The notes: a model not told the origin generated them from the sequence alone. DNA of 37,833 nt from Bordetella parapertussis (GCA_945906815.1 CAMDRT010000042.1:1-37833); one strand, 5' to 3'; counted from the first letter of the stretch, positions 23,872-32,928 are shown. Program-made: numbers and translations.

Positions 23872-25776
23872 TCAGCGACCCTTAAGCCGTTCGGGCAAAT
23901 ATTTGCGCAATAGGGCGTGCAGCACTTTGACATCAATCGGTTTCATCATGTAATCGTCCATGCCTGACGCGATGCAGTGGTCGCGTTCCTGCTCGGGGGC
24001 GTGCGCCGACAGGGCGGCAATCATGGCGTGCCCGCCTTGCGTCTTTTCGCGCTCACGAATCGCCGCCACGGCTTCGAACCCATCCATCACCGGCATCTCC
24101 AGATCCATGAACACCAGGTCATAGGCGTTTCCCCGCAGGTTCTCCACCGCTTCAGCGCCATTGCCGACGATTACCGCGTCCACCCCCTGCCGCTTCAGCA
24201 AAAGCTCAATCAGCATCTGGTTGTTGTCGTTGTCTTCGGCCACCAGCACACACATGCCTTTGAACGGCTGCGCAGGCGCTGCAGCCTGCAGCGCAGGCTG
24301 GGCTGGCGGCGGCGCGGACTTCGCGGACACCGCCGCCACCTTGAACGGCAACTCAAAGCAGAAATCCGATCCTCTGCCGACTTCGCTGGTGACGCCGATT
24401 TGGCCTTCCATCAATTCCACCAGCGACTTGCAAATCGAAAGCCCCAACCCGGTGCCGCCATACTTGCGCGCGGTGCTGACATCGGCCTGCGTGTAACGCT
24501 GAAACATAGTCGATACTTTGTTGGCCGCGATGCCGATGCCGGTGTCCTTGACCGAAAACGCCAGGCGCGGCCTGCCGTCGACGGTGTCGATCAACCGCAC
24601 GTGTGTGAAGACCTTGCCTTCGGCGGGCGTGAATTTGATGGCGTTACCAATCAGGTTAAGCAGGATCTGCCGCAGCCGCAGCGAATCGCCGATCAGGGCA
24701 TCCGCCACATTGTCGTCGACCACAAGATCGAGTGTCACCTGTTTCTCACGCGCCTTCACGCCCTGCTCGTGAACGACTTCATCCACCGTCTGGCGCAAAT
24801 TAAAGTCCGCATATTCAATGTTCAGTTTGCCGGCCTCTATTTTTGATAAATCCAGCAAATCATTAATCAAGGTCAGCAGGCGCGTGCTGGCGCCCTTGAT
24901 GCGGCGCGAGTAATCCTGTTGCAGCGTGGACTGCGTTGATGCCAGCAACGCATCCGAGAAGCCGATAACCGCGGTCAGCGGCGTGCGTATCTCGTGGCTG
25001 GTGTACGCGAGAAAATCCCCCTTGGCCTGATTGGCATCGTCGGCGGCCAGCTTGGCAATTTTCAGTTCCGCTTCGGCGCGCTCACGTTCGGTGACCACCT
25101 GCGCGAATAATCGATTCGCTGTTTCCGCGCCGCGTATCATCGCCGCGTCCGCGGTGCCGCGCCGCCGATAGTCATCGATGCTGACGACGAGCAAGGCGTG
25201 GTAGCGGAACAGGCTAAACCCTATCGTCAACATCAATACCAGCGCGAGTAACGCGGGCGCAGCGTAGGCCGCGAAGTCCAATTGCAGTAGTTTCACCATT
25301 AACGGCAACAGCATCGGCGCCAGTACTGCCGCCAGGGTTGCGCGCGTGGGTGAAATCGTATGCGCCGAAGCCGCCGCCACCACGATGGCGAGTAACAGCG
25401 TGATTTCCGCAGTGGACTGATTGCCGGCAAAAAACATATAGCCCGCCCAACCCCAGCCTGCACCGACCAGAAAATTGCTGATGGCGATAATGCGCCCCCA
25501 GTATTGATCCGCCTTGACGTCTTCGTGCACGCGTTGATAGGCGATATACAACAGATAGCGGATCGCGATCGCACACCCCATGCAGAGCAGCCATATTAAA
25601 ACCGGGGTCAAGCCGTCAATGCGCGAAAGCGTGATCGCAGCAATCACCGCCGCCGTCCCGTGCGCCAGCAAACCCTGCGCGCTGACACTCTGCACCAGCG
25701 TCATCTCTTCCGTGCGTAACCCGTCGCCGGTCTGCTGGGCGGCTGACGCTACGCCGTGGTTATCTTGAGCGGACAT
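23872..25776 (-). CDS. Hybrid sensor histidine kinase with receiver domain
   Basis: A 634-aa inner-membrane kinase. Residues about 35-200 hold five or six hydrophobic helices (membrane sensor), then a short linker and a HisKA domain with phospho-acceptor His261 (SHEIRTPL). The ATPase part has the N-box around Asn378 (NAIKF), the G1 box DTGIGI (411-416) and GGTGLGL (440-446). After an Ala/Pro linker comes a receiver domain with acidic pocket Glu514-Asp515, phospho-acceptor Asp558 (FMDLEMPVMDG) and Lys612. No output domain and no Hpt domain are present, so the phosphate must pass to another protein. The ATG at 25776 avoids overlap with the upstream dehydrogenase gene. Confidence 0.92.
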   Translation of the reverse strand: MSAQDNHGVASAAQQTGDGLRTEEMTLVQSVSAQGLLAHGTAAVIAAITLSRIDGLTPVLIWLLCMGCAIAIRYLLYIAYQRVHEDVKADQYWGRIIAISNFLVGAGWGWAGYMFFAGNQSTAEITLLLAIVVAAASAHTISPTRATLAAVLAPMLLPLMVKLLQLDFAAYAAPALLALVLMLTIGFSLFRYHALLVVSIDDYRRRGTADAAMIRGAETANRLFAQVVTERERAEAELKIAKLAADDANQAKGDFLAYTSHEIRTPLTAVIGFSDALLASTQSTLQQDYSRRIKGASTRLLTLINDLLDLSKIEAGKLNIEYADFNLRQTVDEVVHEQGVKAREKQVTLDLVVDDNVADALIGDSLRLRQILLNLIGNAIKFTPAEGKVFTHVRLIDTVDGRPRLAFSVKDTGIGIAANKVSTMFQRYTQADVSTARKYGGTGLGLSICKSLVELMEGQIGVTSEVGRGSDFCFELPFKVAAVSAKSAPPPAQPALQAAAPAQPFKGMCVLVAEDNDNNQMLIELLLKRQGVDAVIVGNGAEAVENLRGNAYDLVFMDLEMPVMDGFEAVAAIREREKTQGGHAMIAALSAHAPEQERDHCIASGMDDYMMKPIDVKVLHALLRKYLPERLKGR

Positions 25777-25816
25777 TTTTGGTTTAGGGTTACGCCGCGT
25801 CTGCGGGCAAGCAACC

Positions 25817-26803
25817 TCACTGCTTGCCGATAGCTTCGGGGTTAACCACATCCAGCGGTTGGCCTTGCGCAAACGCAAGCAACTGCTCAATCGCGGTGGC
25901 ATACATGGACGCGTAACTGTCGCGCTCGGCGTAACCCAGGTGCGGCGTGCACAGTGCGTTTTTCATCTTTTGTAGCGGATGCGTGGTACCCGTCACCGGC
26001 TCGTCTTCGTAAACATCCACCGCGGCGAATCCGGGCCGCCCCTGTGCCAACGCGGCAGCCAGCGCGCCGGCTTCGATAATCGGCGCGCGGCTGGTATTCA
26101 CCAGCAATGCGCTCGGCTTCATGTGCGCGAGATCGGTGGCGGTGATGATGCCGCGCGTGGCCTGGTTACCGGGCAAATGCAGGCTGATGATGTCCGCGTT
26201 CCCGAAAAAGGCCTCGCGCGAGGCGGCGATTTCAAAACCCTCCGCCTGCGCACGCGCGATCGAACCCTCGCGCCCCCAGCACACCACCTTCATGCCGAAC
26301 GCGCTGCCGACACGCGCCACCGCGGCACCGATATGTCCGAATGCATAAATGCCCAGCGTGCGCCCATGCAGCCCTGTGCCGACAGTGGAATGCCAGTGGC
26401 CCTGCTTGAAACGTTCCACCTCATAGGGAATTTGCCGCAGCGAAGCAATGATCAAGCCCCACGCCAGTTCCGCCGTGGTGGAGTACGGGTTGCCGCCGCT
26501 GCTCCTGCGCCCCGCCGACACCACCACGCCGTTATCGGTGCAAGCTGCGATGTCGAGGTGATAAACGTTGCGGCCGGTCTGGCAAATGAACTTCAGACCC
26601 GGCAAGCGTTCGATGATCGCGCGCGTCATCGGCACGCGCTGCTGCGTCAGCAATACCGCGTCAAACCCCTTAACCTGCTCAACCACGCGATCCGCGCTGG
26701 TATACGCATCGTTATGGACCACCACTTCGTGCCCGGCGAGTTTGAGGAATTGTGGGGTGGCACGAAATACATCGGCATAATCGTGGATGACAGAAATTTT
26801 CAC
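25817..26803 (-). CDS. NAD-dependent D-2-hydroxyacid dehydrogenase
   Basis: A 328-aa enzyme of the D-isomer-specific 2-hydroxyacid dehydrogenase family, reducing a 2-keto acid or oxidising a D-2-hydroxyacid. The catalytic set is visible: Arg239 (NTSRAP), Glu268 (DVYEDEP) and His288 (TPHLGY). The NAD loop reads GIYAFGHIG (151-159), with Ala154 in place of the first Gly of the usual GxGxxG, an uncommon change. It starts with GTG at 26803, with AGGA 8-9 nt upstream. It follows a Bug gene by 43 bp and is probably the last gene of the catabolic minus-strand arm. Confidence 0.9.
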   Translation of the reverse strand: MKISVIHDYADVFRATPQFLKLAGHEVVVHNDAYTSADRVVEQVKGFDAVLLTQQRVPMTRAIIERLPGLKFICQTGRNVYHLDIAACTDNGVVVSAGRRSSGGNPYSTTAELAWGLIIASLRQIPYEVERFKQGHWHSTVGTGLHGRTLGIYAFGHIGAAVARVGSAFGMKVVCWGREGSIARAQAEGFEIAASREAFFGNADIISLHLPGNQATRGIITATDLAHMKPSALLVNTSRAPIIEAGALAAALAQGRPGFAAVDVYEDEPVTGTTHPLQKMKNALCTPHLGYAERDSYASMYATAIEQLLAFAQGQPLDVVNPEAIGKQ

Positions 26804-26846
26804 AATAACGATCCTTTTAAAAATGAGTTACCGCGCGTTACACGCG

Positions 26847-27809
26847 CTATTGTTGCTTGATATTGGCTTGCTTGATGACTTTGCCCCAGCGCGCGATTTC
26901 TGTTTTCAGAAACGCCATCGCTTCGGCCGGCGTATTGCCGAGCGGTTCGGTACCGCCCTTGGCCAGCATGTCGAGCATGTCTTTCGCTTTCAGCGCGTTG
27001 ACGGTTTCGCGGTGTATCTGATGAATGATGGGCGCCGGCGTTTTGGAGGGCGCGAGCACCATGTACCATGAGGTAGCTTCGTAGCCCGGCACACCCGCCT
27101 CGGCAACGGTGGGCACCTCCGGCAAAGAGGTTACACGCTTGGGTGCAGTCACCGCCAGCAGGCGCAACTGTCCCGCGTTGATCTGATTGATGATCGCCAG
27201 CATCGGATTGATATACATGTGCACGCGACCGGGTATCAGATCCGTCAATACCGGCGCGGTGCCCTTGTAGGCGATGTGCACCATCTCGGTACCCGTCATG
27301 CCGGTGAACATCTCCCCCGCCAGGTGCGACGCGGAGCCCGGCCCCGACGACCCGAACGACAATTCACGCGGTTTAGCTTTCAACAGCGCGATCAGCTCCT
27401 TCACGCTTTTCACCGGCAACCCATTCGGCACCACCAGCCCGAACGCCTGGGTAGCGACCACCGAAATCGGAATCAAATCATTGACCGGGTGATACGGCAG
27501 TTTCGCCATCAGCGTGGCATTGATCGCGTGCGACGGATTGACCAGCACGATGGTGTGGCCATCCGGCGTAGCCTTGGCTGCGATATCGATACCGATCACC
27601 ATGCCCGCGCCGGGGCGGTTGTCAGCCACGATCTGCTGACCCCATACCGCCGTGTAGCGATTGCCCAGAAAGCGCACGATCTGGTCGGAGCCGCCGCCGG
27701 CGGCTGTGGGAATGATGAAACGGATGGGCTTGGCGGGAAAATTCTGAGCCGCGCACACCACAGGCACGGCAGACACCAACGCCAGCGCCAACAACAGTTT
27801 GTTTGGCAT
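26847..27809 (-). CDS. Bug/TctC-family periplasmic solute-binding protein (4 of 6)
   Basis: A 320-aa exported binding protein with a signal peptide (LLLALALVSAVPVVCAAQ) and the first ligand loop IPTAAGGGSDQIVR, which departs from the usual FPPGGxxD. DNRPGAGMVIGIDIAAKATPDGHT is the second block, in which GAGG is GAGM. The changes may signal a different ligand from the other Bug proteins here. The ATG at 27809 is preferred over the longer frame to 27869. It lies between the carboxymuconolactone-decarboxylase-family gene and the hydroxyacid dehydrogenase gene. Confidence 0.9.
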   Translation of the reverse strand: MPNKLLLALALVSAVPVVCAAQNFPAKPIRFIIPTAAGGGSDQIVRFLGNRYTAVWGQQIVADNRPGAGMVIGIDIAAKATPDGHTIVLVNPSHAINATLMAKLPYHPVNDLIPISVVATQAFGLVVPNGLPVKSVKELIALLKAKPRELSFGSSGPGSASHLAGEMFTGMTGTEMVHIAYKGTAPVLTDLIPGRVHMYINPMLAIINQINAGQLRLLAVTAPKRVTSLPEVPTVAEAGVPGYEATSWYMVLAPSKTPAPIIHQIHRETVNALKAKDMLDMLAKGGTEPLGNTPAEAMAFLKTEIARWGKVIKQANIKQQ

Positions 27810-27880
27810 GAACCTGCACCTATGGATAATCACAACATCATACAAGGGCGGGATCGCCGCCCTGCGCAAACCACACGAAC

Positions 27881-28480
27881 TTACTGCAACGGCGTCGGCA
27901 CACCCTCCGGCAACGGCGCCTGGTCCACGTTGAGTATCATCGACACCAGCGAGTAATAGCCGTTGACCGCGATCAGATCGAACGCGCCGCGCTCGCCGAA
28001 ACGCTCCACCACGCGCTTGAAATTCACGTCACTCACGCCCTTGGTTTGATGCAGTTCGTGCGAGAAATCGTAAACGATGGCCTCGTCCTCATCCATGTTC
28101 GCGGGACGGCGGTTTTCGGCGACATCCTGCGCCTTCGCCGGATCGAGCCCTGCCTCGAGCGCCAGCCTGCAATGCGCATGCCACTCGTAATTGGCCGTCC
28201 AGTAACGCGCTGTAATACAAATCGCGAATTCATTGAGCTTGGCAGGCAGCGAACTCTTGAAGCGGATGGCGCCGCCCAGCGCCTGCACAATGTTGCCGAT
28301 CTCAGGGCTGCGCAACATCAAATTGAAAGGGCCACCCAGCGGCCCCGGCGCGGCGGCGCTGAAGCTCGCCAGTTTTGCACGTGGGCCGCCGCGGATCGCG
28401 TCATACACCACACGCTGCTCGGTGGTGAGGTTTTCGACGGGGATGAGTTTGCAGCGGCGAGTATCGATAGCATTGCTCAT
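27881..28480 (-). CDS. Carboxymuconolactone decarboxylase-family (AhpD-like) protein
   Basis: A 199-aa all-helical protein of the CMD/AhpD superfamily. The core KLNEFAICITARYWTANYEWHAHCRLALEAGLDP carries the Glu and the WxxH-type residues of decarboxylase members. It has a single CxxC-free core, which argues against peroxidase-type AhpD. Members decarboxylate or isomerise gamma-carboxylactones, but many in degradation clusters have unassigned reactions. AGGA stands 9-10 nt before the ATG. It follows the SDR gene by 127 bp. Confidence 0.82.
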   Translation of the reverse strand: MSNAIDTRRCKLIPVENLTTEQRVVYDAIRGGPRAKLASFSAAAPGPLGGPFNLMLRSPEIGNIVQALGGAIRFKSSLPAKLNEFAICITARYWTANYEWHAHCRLALEAGLDPAKAQDVAENRRPANMDEDEAIVYDFSHELHQTKGVSDVNFKRVVERFGERGAFDLIAVNGYYSLVSMILNVDQAPLPEGVPTPLQ

Positions 28481-28607
28481 GATGAGTCCTGAGGGATGGG
28501 AAAAGCGGAAATTAACATGGTTCGCCGTTGCATAGGGCGCAATAAGCGAAGAGCATGGCAGCGCAAGCTGGACAGTGGTATCGCGTACTCATGGCTACGC
28601 CGCCCCC

Positions 28608-29528
28608 TTAAATCGGATCCCAACACACCACATCCGCCGAACGGTCCAGTGGATAAAACTGCTTCTGCAGCGCGGGCAGGGCCACTTGCGCGATCGCTTC
28701 GGGCGTCCACTCCGGGGTGAAATGCACCGAGCGGATCGGCCGCGGCTGGCTGAACAACATGATCTCGTTGGCACGGACACTGAAAATCTGTCCCGTGACC
28801 TGTGCCGCCGCGTCGCTCACCAGAAACACCGCCATCGGCGCGACTTTGCCTGCTTCCATTTTTTTAAATTGCTCGACGCGCTCCTTTTCTTCGGGCGTGT
28901 TTGCCGGCACCGAACTGGTCATGCGGCTCCAGGCAAAGGGCGCGATGCAGTTCGAACGCACACGGTTGCGGCCGAGATCCAGCGCGATGCTTTTCGACAG
29001 CGCGGCGATGCCGAGCTTGGCTGCGGCGTAGTTGGCCTGGCCAAAATTGCCGATGAGGCCGGAGGTGGAAGTCATATGCACAAACGCGCCGGAATTTTGC
29101 GCACGCATGTGATTGGCGGCGGCGCGGCTGACGTAAAACGCACCATTCAAATGCACCGCCATCACCGCGTTCCAGTCGTCCTCGGACATCTTGTGAAAAA
29201 TGCGGTCGCGCAGGATGCCGGCGTTGTTGACCACGGCGTCGATACGGCCATAGCTATCCACCGCGCACTGGACAATGCGCTCGGCCGAGGCCCAGGTTGA
29301 AACCGAGTCGGTGCTGGCGACAGCGACACCGCCCGCCGCCTTGATTTCATTGACCACGCGTTGCGCCGCGCCCTCGTTTTCGGTGCTCAGTTCACCACCG
29401 AGTGCCGCACCGATATCGTTGACCACCACGCGCGCGCCATGGGCTGCCATCGCCAGCGCCATTTCACGGCCGATACCCCCGCCCGCCCCAGTGACCACGA
29501 CTACTTTGTCTTGTACGCTATTGCCCAT
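28608..29528 (-). CDS. Short-chain dehydrogenase/reductase (hydroxyacyl-CoA dehydrogenase-like)
   Basis: A 306-aa SDR with NAD(P) motif TGAGGGIG (about 14-21), NNAG and the catalytic Ser...Tyr-x-x-x-Lys (TSTSGLIGNFGQANYAAAK). The AxxAHGARVVVNDIGA start, with an Asp after the second strand, and the extended C-terminal tail (about 245-306) resemble the SDR domain of peroxisomal multifunctional enzyme type 2, which favours NAD and hydroxyacyl-CoA-like substrates. AAGGAAT precedes the ATG. It belongs to the minus-strand catabolic arm, 57 bp after the enolase-superfamily gene. Confidence 0.88.
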   Translation of the reverse strand: MGNSVQDKVVVVTGAGGGIGREMALAMAAHGARVVVNDIGAALGGELSTENEGAAQRVVNEIKAAGGVAVASTDSVSTWASAERIVQCAVDSYGRIDAVVNNAGILRDRIFHKMSEDDWNAVMAVHLNGAFYVSRAAANHMRAQNSGAFVHMTSTSGLIGNFGQANYAAAKLGIAALSKSIALDLGRNRVRSNCIAPFAWSRMTSSVPANTPEEKERVEQFKKMEAGKVAPMAVFLVSDAAAQVTGQIFSVRANEIMLFSQPRPIRSVHFTPEWTPEAIAQVALPALQKQFYPLDRSADVVCWDPI

Positions 29529-29585
29529 ATTGATTCCTTTCTTTGTTTATTTATTCACCCACCGCGCACACCCGCGGCGAACGGC

Positions 29586-30644
29586 TCAATCCTGCAACGA
29601 AAATCCCAGTCCCGGCGCGTCGGGCACATGCAGCCTGCCGCCCTGGTATTGCGGATGCGTGGCGAATCGCTCGCGCAATGCCGCGTGCGCGCCATGCACT
29701 TCCAGCATGCCGCCGTGCGCGTGGCCCGCCATCACCGGCAGATTCGCGGCCTCGAAACCGCCAGCACCGGTGACCGGCACGCCGTGCGCTTCGGCCAGCG
29801 CCATAATGCGCAGCATGGCGCTGATACCGCCGCAGAACGCCGCGTTGGGTTGCAGGATGTCGAGCGCGCCCGCGGCGAGCGCGTCGCGAAACCACGTCAC
29901 CGACTGGATCATCTGTCCCGACGCGAGCGGAATGGCGATGGCGCGGCGCAGTGCGGCGAGCGACGGAATATCATTGCCGCGCAAGGGCTCTTCGAAAAAC
30001 GCGATGTCGCAATCCGCGACCTGCGTGGCAAGCCGCTTGGCCTCCGCCACGCTATACGCGCAGTTGGCATCGAGCATCAGCGGCGCGCTTCCGATGGCGT
30101 ACCGCACCGCGCGGATGCGCTGCACGTCCTCGGTGATGCTGCGGCCAGCACCGACGATGATTTTCGCGCCGCAAAAGCCGTCCACCAGCGCTTTTTTGCA
30201 GGCGGCGATCAACTCGGCTTCGGTGAACGCCGGCAGTCCCGCCGTGGCGTAAGCCGGCACCGCATCACGCGCACCACCGATCAACCGCGCCACCGGCTGC
30301 TGCAGCGCCTTGCCCTTGATGTCCCACAGTGCCAGATCCAGCGCCGACAGGGCCGACACGAACACGCCGGTCGAGGCGCGCGGATTGAATTTTTTGGTGA
30401 GCAGTGCGGTGAGCGCTTCAATATCCAGCGCATTCGCGCCTTGCGCCGCGGCGGCGATACCGCCATTGAGCAGATGCGTCACTTCATCGGCGAGAAAGCG
30501 CCCGGTGACGCCGATGCCCGCAATCCCCTCTGCCGTGGTCACGGTGCAGCGCACATAGGTCAGGCTTTCCTGGCCGGCGTAGGCGTCGGCGTCACGGCGC
30601 GGTTTGATGTGCTCGACGCTGGATTCGATACGGGTGATTTTCAT
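29586..30644 (-). CDS. Mandelate racemase/muconate lactonizing enzyme-family protein with altered active site
   Basis: A 352-aa enolase-superfamily protein with the N-terminal capping domain (1-125) and a TIM barrel. Two metal ligands are visible (Asp192 in MLDAN, Glu218 or 219 in FEEPL). The third position reads SGQ (Gln244) where GE is usual. The KxK motif is KII (Lys161, Ile163), and the Asp/His dyad positions read QPN (Asn267) and TGAGG instead of D and H. Catalysis by the standard racemase or dehydratase mechanism therefore looks doubtful, though Lys161 remains. The gene is in the middle of the catabolic arm, so it is probably expressed and useful. Confidence 0.82.
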   Translation of the reverse strand: MKITRIESSVEHIKPRRDADAYAGQESLTYVRCTVTTAEGIAGIGVTGRFLADEVTHLLNGGIAAAAQGANALDIEALTALLTKKFNPRASTGVFVSALSALDLALWDIKGKALQQPVARLIGGARDAVPAYATAGLPAFTEAELIAACKKALVDGFCGAKIIVGAGRSITEDVQRIRAVRYAIGSAPLMLDANCAYSVAEAKRLATQVADCDIAFFEEPLRGNDIPSLAALRRAIAIPLASGQMIQSVTWFRDALAAGALDILQPNAAFCGGISAMLRIMALAEAHGVPVTGAGGFEAANLPVMAGHAHGGMLEVHGAHAALRERFATHPQYQGGRLHVPDAPGLGFSLQD

Positions 30645-30688
30645 GGGACAGGAAGCAGTTGAATTTTTGTGGCGAAACGGCGCATGGG

Positions 30689-31708
30689 TTATCCCGTCCG
30701 CCGACGGAACTTCTGAAATCCCGCCGGCTTCAAGGGCGCCATGCGCTTGACCGCACCGGCATTCACGATGACTTCACCCACATAAAAGTCACCGCGCTTG
30801 TCGGCCCAGATGCCGTGGGGGGCGACAAAGTTGCCGGGCAGCACCGGGTTCTCGCCGCCCACCTGCGCATAGATTTTTGCGTCGGGGTCGCACACGGTGA
30901 CGCGCGCGATCGGCGCATGGCCGCACGGCGGGTAGATCATAGTCTGGTCGTGCGCGGGCAGCGGGCCTTCGGAGCGCTTCATCATGTAGTTGTGAAAGCC
31001 ACCTTCGGCGATGTGGATCATGTCCTGATCGTCGATGAACAGATCATAAGGACGATTCAGAAAACCCCACTCGCGCACATACTCGCCGTCGGGTTTGAAA
31101 ATCTGCACGCGCGAATTCTCCCGGTCGGCCACATACACCAGCCCTGCGCTGTCCACCGCGATGCCATGCGGCAATATGAATTGCCCCGGCCCGCTGCCCG
31201 GCTCGCCCCATGAGAACAGCAGCTTGCCTTCTTTCGAATATTTGTGCACACGGCAATTACCGTAGCCATCGGCAATGTACATGTCGCCGTTGGGCAACAC
31301 GGCAACATTGGTGACACGGTGAAACGGCCCCGCCGCGCGTCGCACGGGACTGACGCCCATTTTGTAGCCGGTGTCGGCAGCCTTGCCCGATTCCCCGAGT
31401 GTCATCAGCTTTTTGCCGTCGGTGGTGAATTTATGCACGGTGTGATCTTTGTCATCGGCAAGCCACAGAAAATCCTGGTGGTCGATGAATATGCCGTGCG
31501 GGCCGACAAACATGCCCTCGCCCCACGCGTTAAGGAACTTGCCTTCCTTGTCGAAGACGATGATCGGATATTTGCCGCGGTTGAACACATACACGTGATC
31601 CTGCGAGTCGCACGCCACGCCCGCGACTTCCATAAAGCTGTAGCCCTCGGGCATTTGTTCCCAGCCTTGGATCACTTCGTATTCGATTTTGTGCGGCCCG
31701 AGAGGCAT
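30689..31708 (-). CDS. NHL-repeat six-bladed beta-propeller protein
   Basis: A 339-aa protein made of NHL-type repeats. Motifs such as GPHGIFIDHQDFLWLADDKDH, LPHGIAVDSAGLVYVADREN and RPYDLFIDDQDMIHIAEGG recur every 45-50 residues, giving about six blades. It resembles the propeller of peptidyl-alpha-hydroxyglycine amidating lyase, but no signal peptide is seen and the function in bacterial catabolic clusters is unknown. AAGGA stands before the ATG. The gap to the next gene is 44 bp. Confidence 0.8.
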   Translation of the reverse strand: MPLGPHKIEYEVIQGWEQMPEGYSFMEVAGVACDSQDHVYVFNRGKYPIIVFDKEGKFLNAWGEGMFVGPHGIFIDHQDFLWLADDKDHTVHKFTTDGKKLMTLGESGKAADTGYKMGVSPVRRAAGPFHRVTNVAVLPNGDMYIADGYGNCRVHKYSKEGKLLFSWGEPGSGPGQFILPHGIAVDSAGLVYVADRENSRVQIFKPDGEYVREWGFLNRPYDLFIDDQDMIHIAEGGFHNYMMKRSEGPLPAHDQTMIYPPCGHAPIARVTVCDPDAKIYAQVGGENPVLPGNFVAPHGIWADKRGDFYVGEVIVNAGAVKRMAPLKPAGFQKFRRRTG

Positions 31709-31763
31709 TGAATTTTCCTTTTAAAACAATTGGTTACTATAACAACATCCAGAACAAATCATT

Positions 31764-31880
31764 TTAACCACAGATGAACACAGATAAACACGGATAACTT
31801 CAAACGCACAGCGTCCCTAGCGCAATGCTAGGACGCCTATCCAGGGTTATCTGTGTTTATCTGTGTTCATCTGTGGTTAA
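31764..31880. repeat. Long intergenic inverted repeat R3 with a nested hairpin
   Basis: Two 35-nt arms (31764-31798 and 31846-31880) are inverted copies at 34 of 35 positions. Each arm consists of three near-identical units of about 10 nt (CACAGATGAA / CACAGATAAA / CACGGATAA). In the loop is a second hairpin, GCGTCC(C)TAGC with GCTAGGACGC (about 31811-31836). The element fills the gap between the NHL gene and the upstream Bug gene. It shares its unit with the arms at 36921-37004. Confidence 0.85.
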
Positions 31881-31912
31881 TCGTTTTTGTTTTACGTTTT
31901 ACGTTTTTTCTT

Positions 31913-32869
31913 TCATCTCCCTCGCGCATCAATCTCCTGCACCAGCTTGCCCCACTTTTGCGTACCGCCGCGCATGGTTTTCGCCAGCTCAGCCGGGTCA
32001 CCCGCAACGATGTCACCACCCAGGCTCAGGAAACGCTGACGCACGTCGGGCTGTTGCAATGCTGTGGCGATAGCGGCGTGCAGTCTTGCAATCACCGGTA
32101 GCGGTGTACGGGCGGGAACGACTATACCGTACCAGCTTGCGGCCTCGTAGCCGGGCAACGTTTCCGCCAGCGCGGGAATTTCCGGCGCGGCCTGCGAGCG
32201 TTTGCTGCTGGTGACCGCCAGCGCTTTCAGCCGTCCTGAACGTATGATTGGCAGCGCCGCCGCGAGGTTGGGAAAATACATCGCCACTTCACCGGCGATG
32301 GTGTCATTCAATGCCTGCGCGGTAGCGCGATAGGCGACTTCGACGATGCTCACACCCGTCATCGTGCGCATCAATTCCGCGCTCAGGTGACTGGCGGTGC
32401 CGCGCCCCGCCGTTGCGTAGTTGAGCTTGCCGGGTGTGGCTTTGGCGAGTTCGAGCAACTCTTTTACCGAGCCGGCTTTGGTCTGCGCGCCCACCACCAG
32501 CACCGTGGGAAACGTCGCCATCAACGCCACCGGCGCGAAGTCACGCGACACGTCGTAGGGTAAATCCTTGATCAGCAGCGGGCTGACGATGATCGATGGC
32601 GAGGCGATCAGCAGGGTGTGGCCATCGGGCGTGGCGCGCGCGGCCAGCCCCGCGCCGATGGTGCCCGCCGCGCCGTCGCGATTCTCGACGATCACTTGTT
32701 TACCCAGCGTATCGGTGAGCTTCAAGGCGATCTGGCGCGCGACGATATCCGCCGCCGTGCCAGTGGAAAACGCCACGATAATGCGCAAGGGACGGTCGGG
32801 AAAAGTCTGCGCGTGCGCATGTGCGCCCGCGAAAATCAACAGGGTACTCCAGCAAAGTCGACTGAACAT
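31913..32869 (-). CDS. Bug/TctC-family periplasmic solute-binding protein (5 of 6)
   Basis: A 318-aa exported binding protein with signal peptide STLLIFAGAHAHAQ, ligand loop AFSTGTAADIVAR (TG in place of the usual GG) and ENRDGAAGTIGAGLAARATPDGHT. It is the first gene of the minus-strand arm and is divergent from the cupin gene, with only 59 bp between the starts. The start at 32869 (MFSRL) puts the signal peptide at the N-terminus; an ATG at 32896 would add nine residues. Confidence 0.9.
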   Translation of the reverse strand: MFSRLCWSTLLIFAGAHAHAQTFPDRPLRIIVAFSTGTAADIVARQIALKLTDTLGKQVIVENRDGAAGTIGAGLAARATPDGHTLLIASPSIIVSPLLIKDLPYDVSRDFAPVALMATFPTVLVVGAQTKAGSVKELLELAKATPGKLNYATAGRGTASHLSAELMRTMTGVSIVEVAYRATAQALNDTIAGEVAMYFPNLAAALPIIRSGRLKALAVTSSKRSQAAPEIPALAETLPGYEAASWYGIVVPARTPLPVIARLHAAIATALQQPDVRQRFLSLGGDIVAGDPAELAKTMRGGTQKWGKLVQEIDARGR

Positions 32870-32928
32870 TATTTTTTCCGGATAGGTGACAGCCATGGAC
32901 GCGGCGCGACGGCTATAATTGTAGCGCC
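32870..32928. promoter_or_regulatory. Short divergent promoter region of the catabolic locus
   Basis: Only 59 bp separate the start of the minus-strand arm from that of the plus-strand arm. TATAAT (32914-32919) lies 9 bp before the cupin ATG, which would leave almost no leader, and no good -35 is seen. Both promoters must overlap, so the two arms are probably controlled together. Confidence 0.4.
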
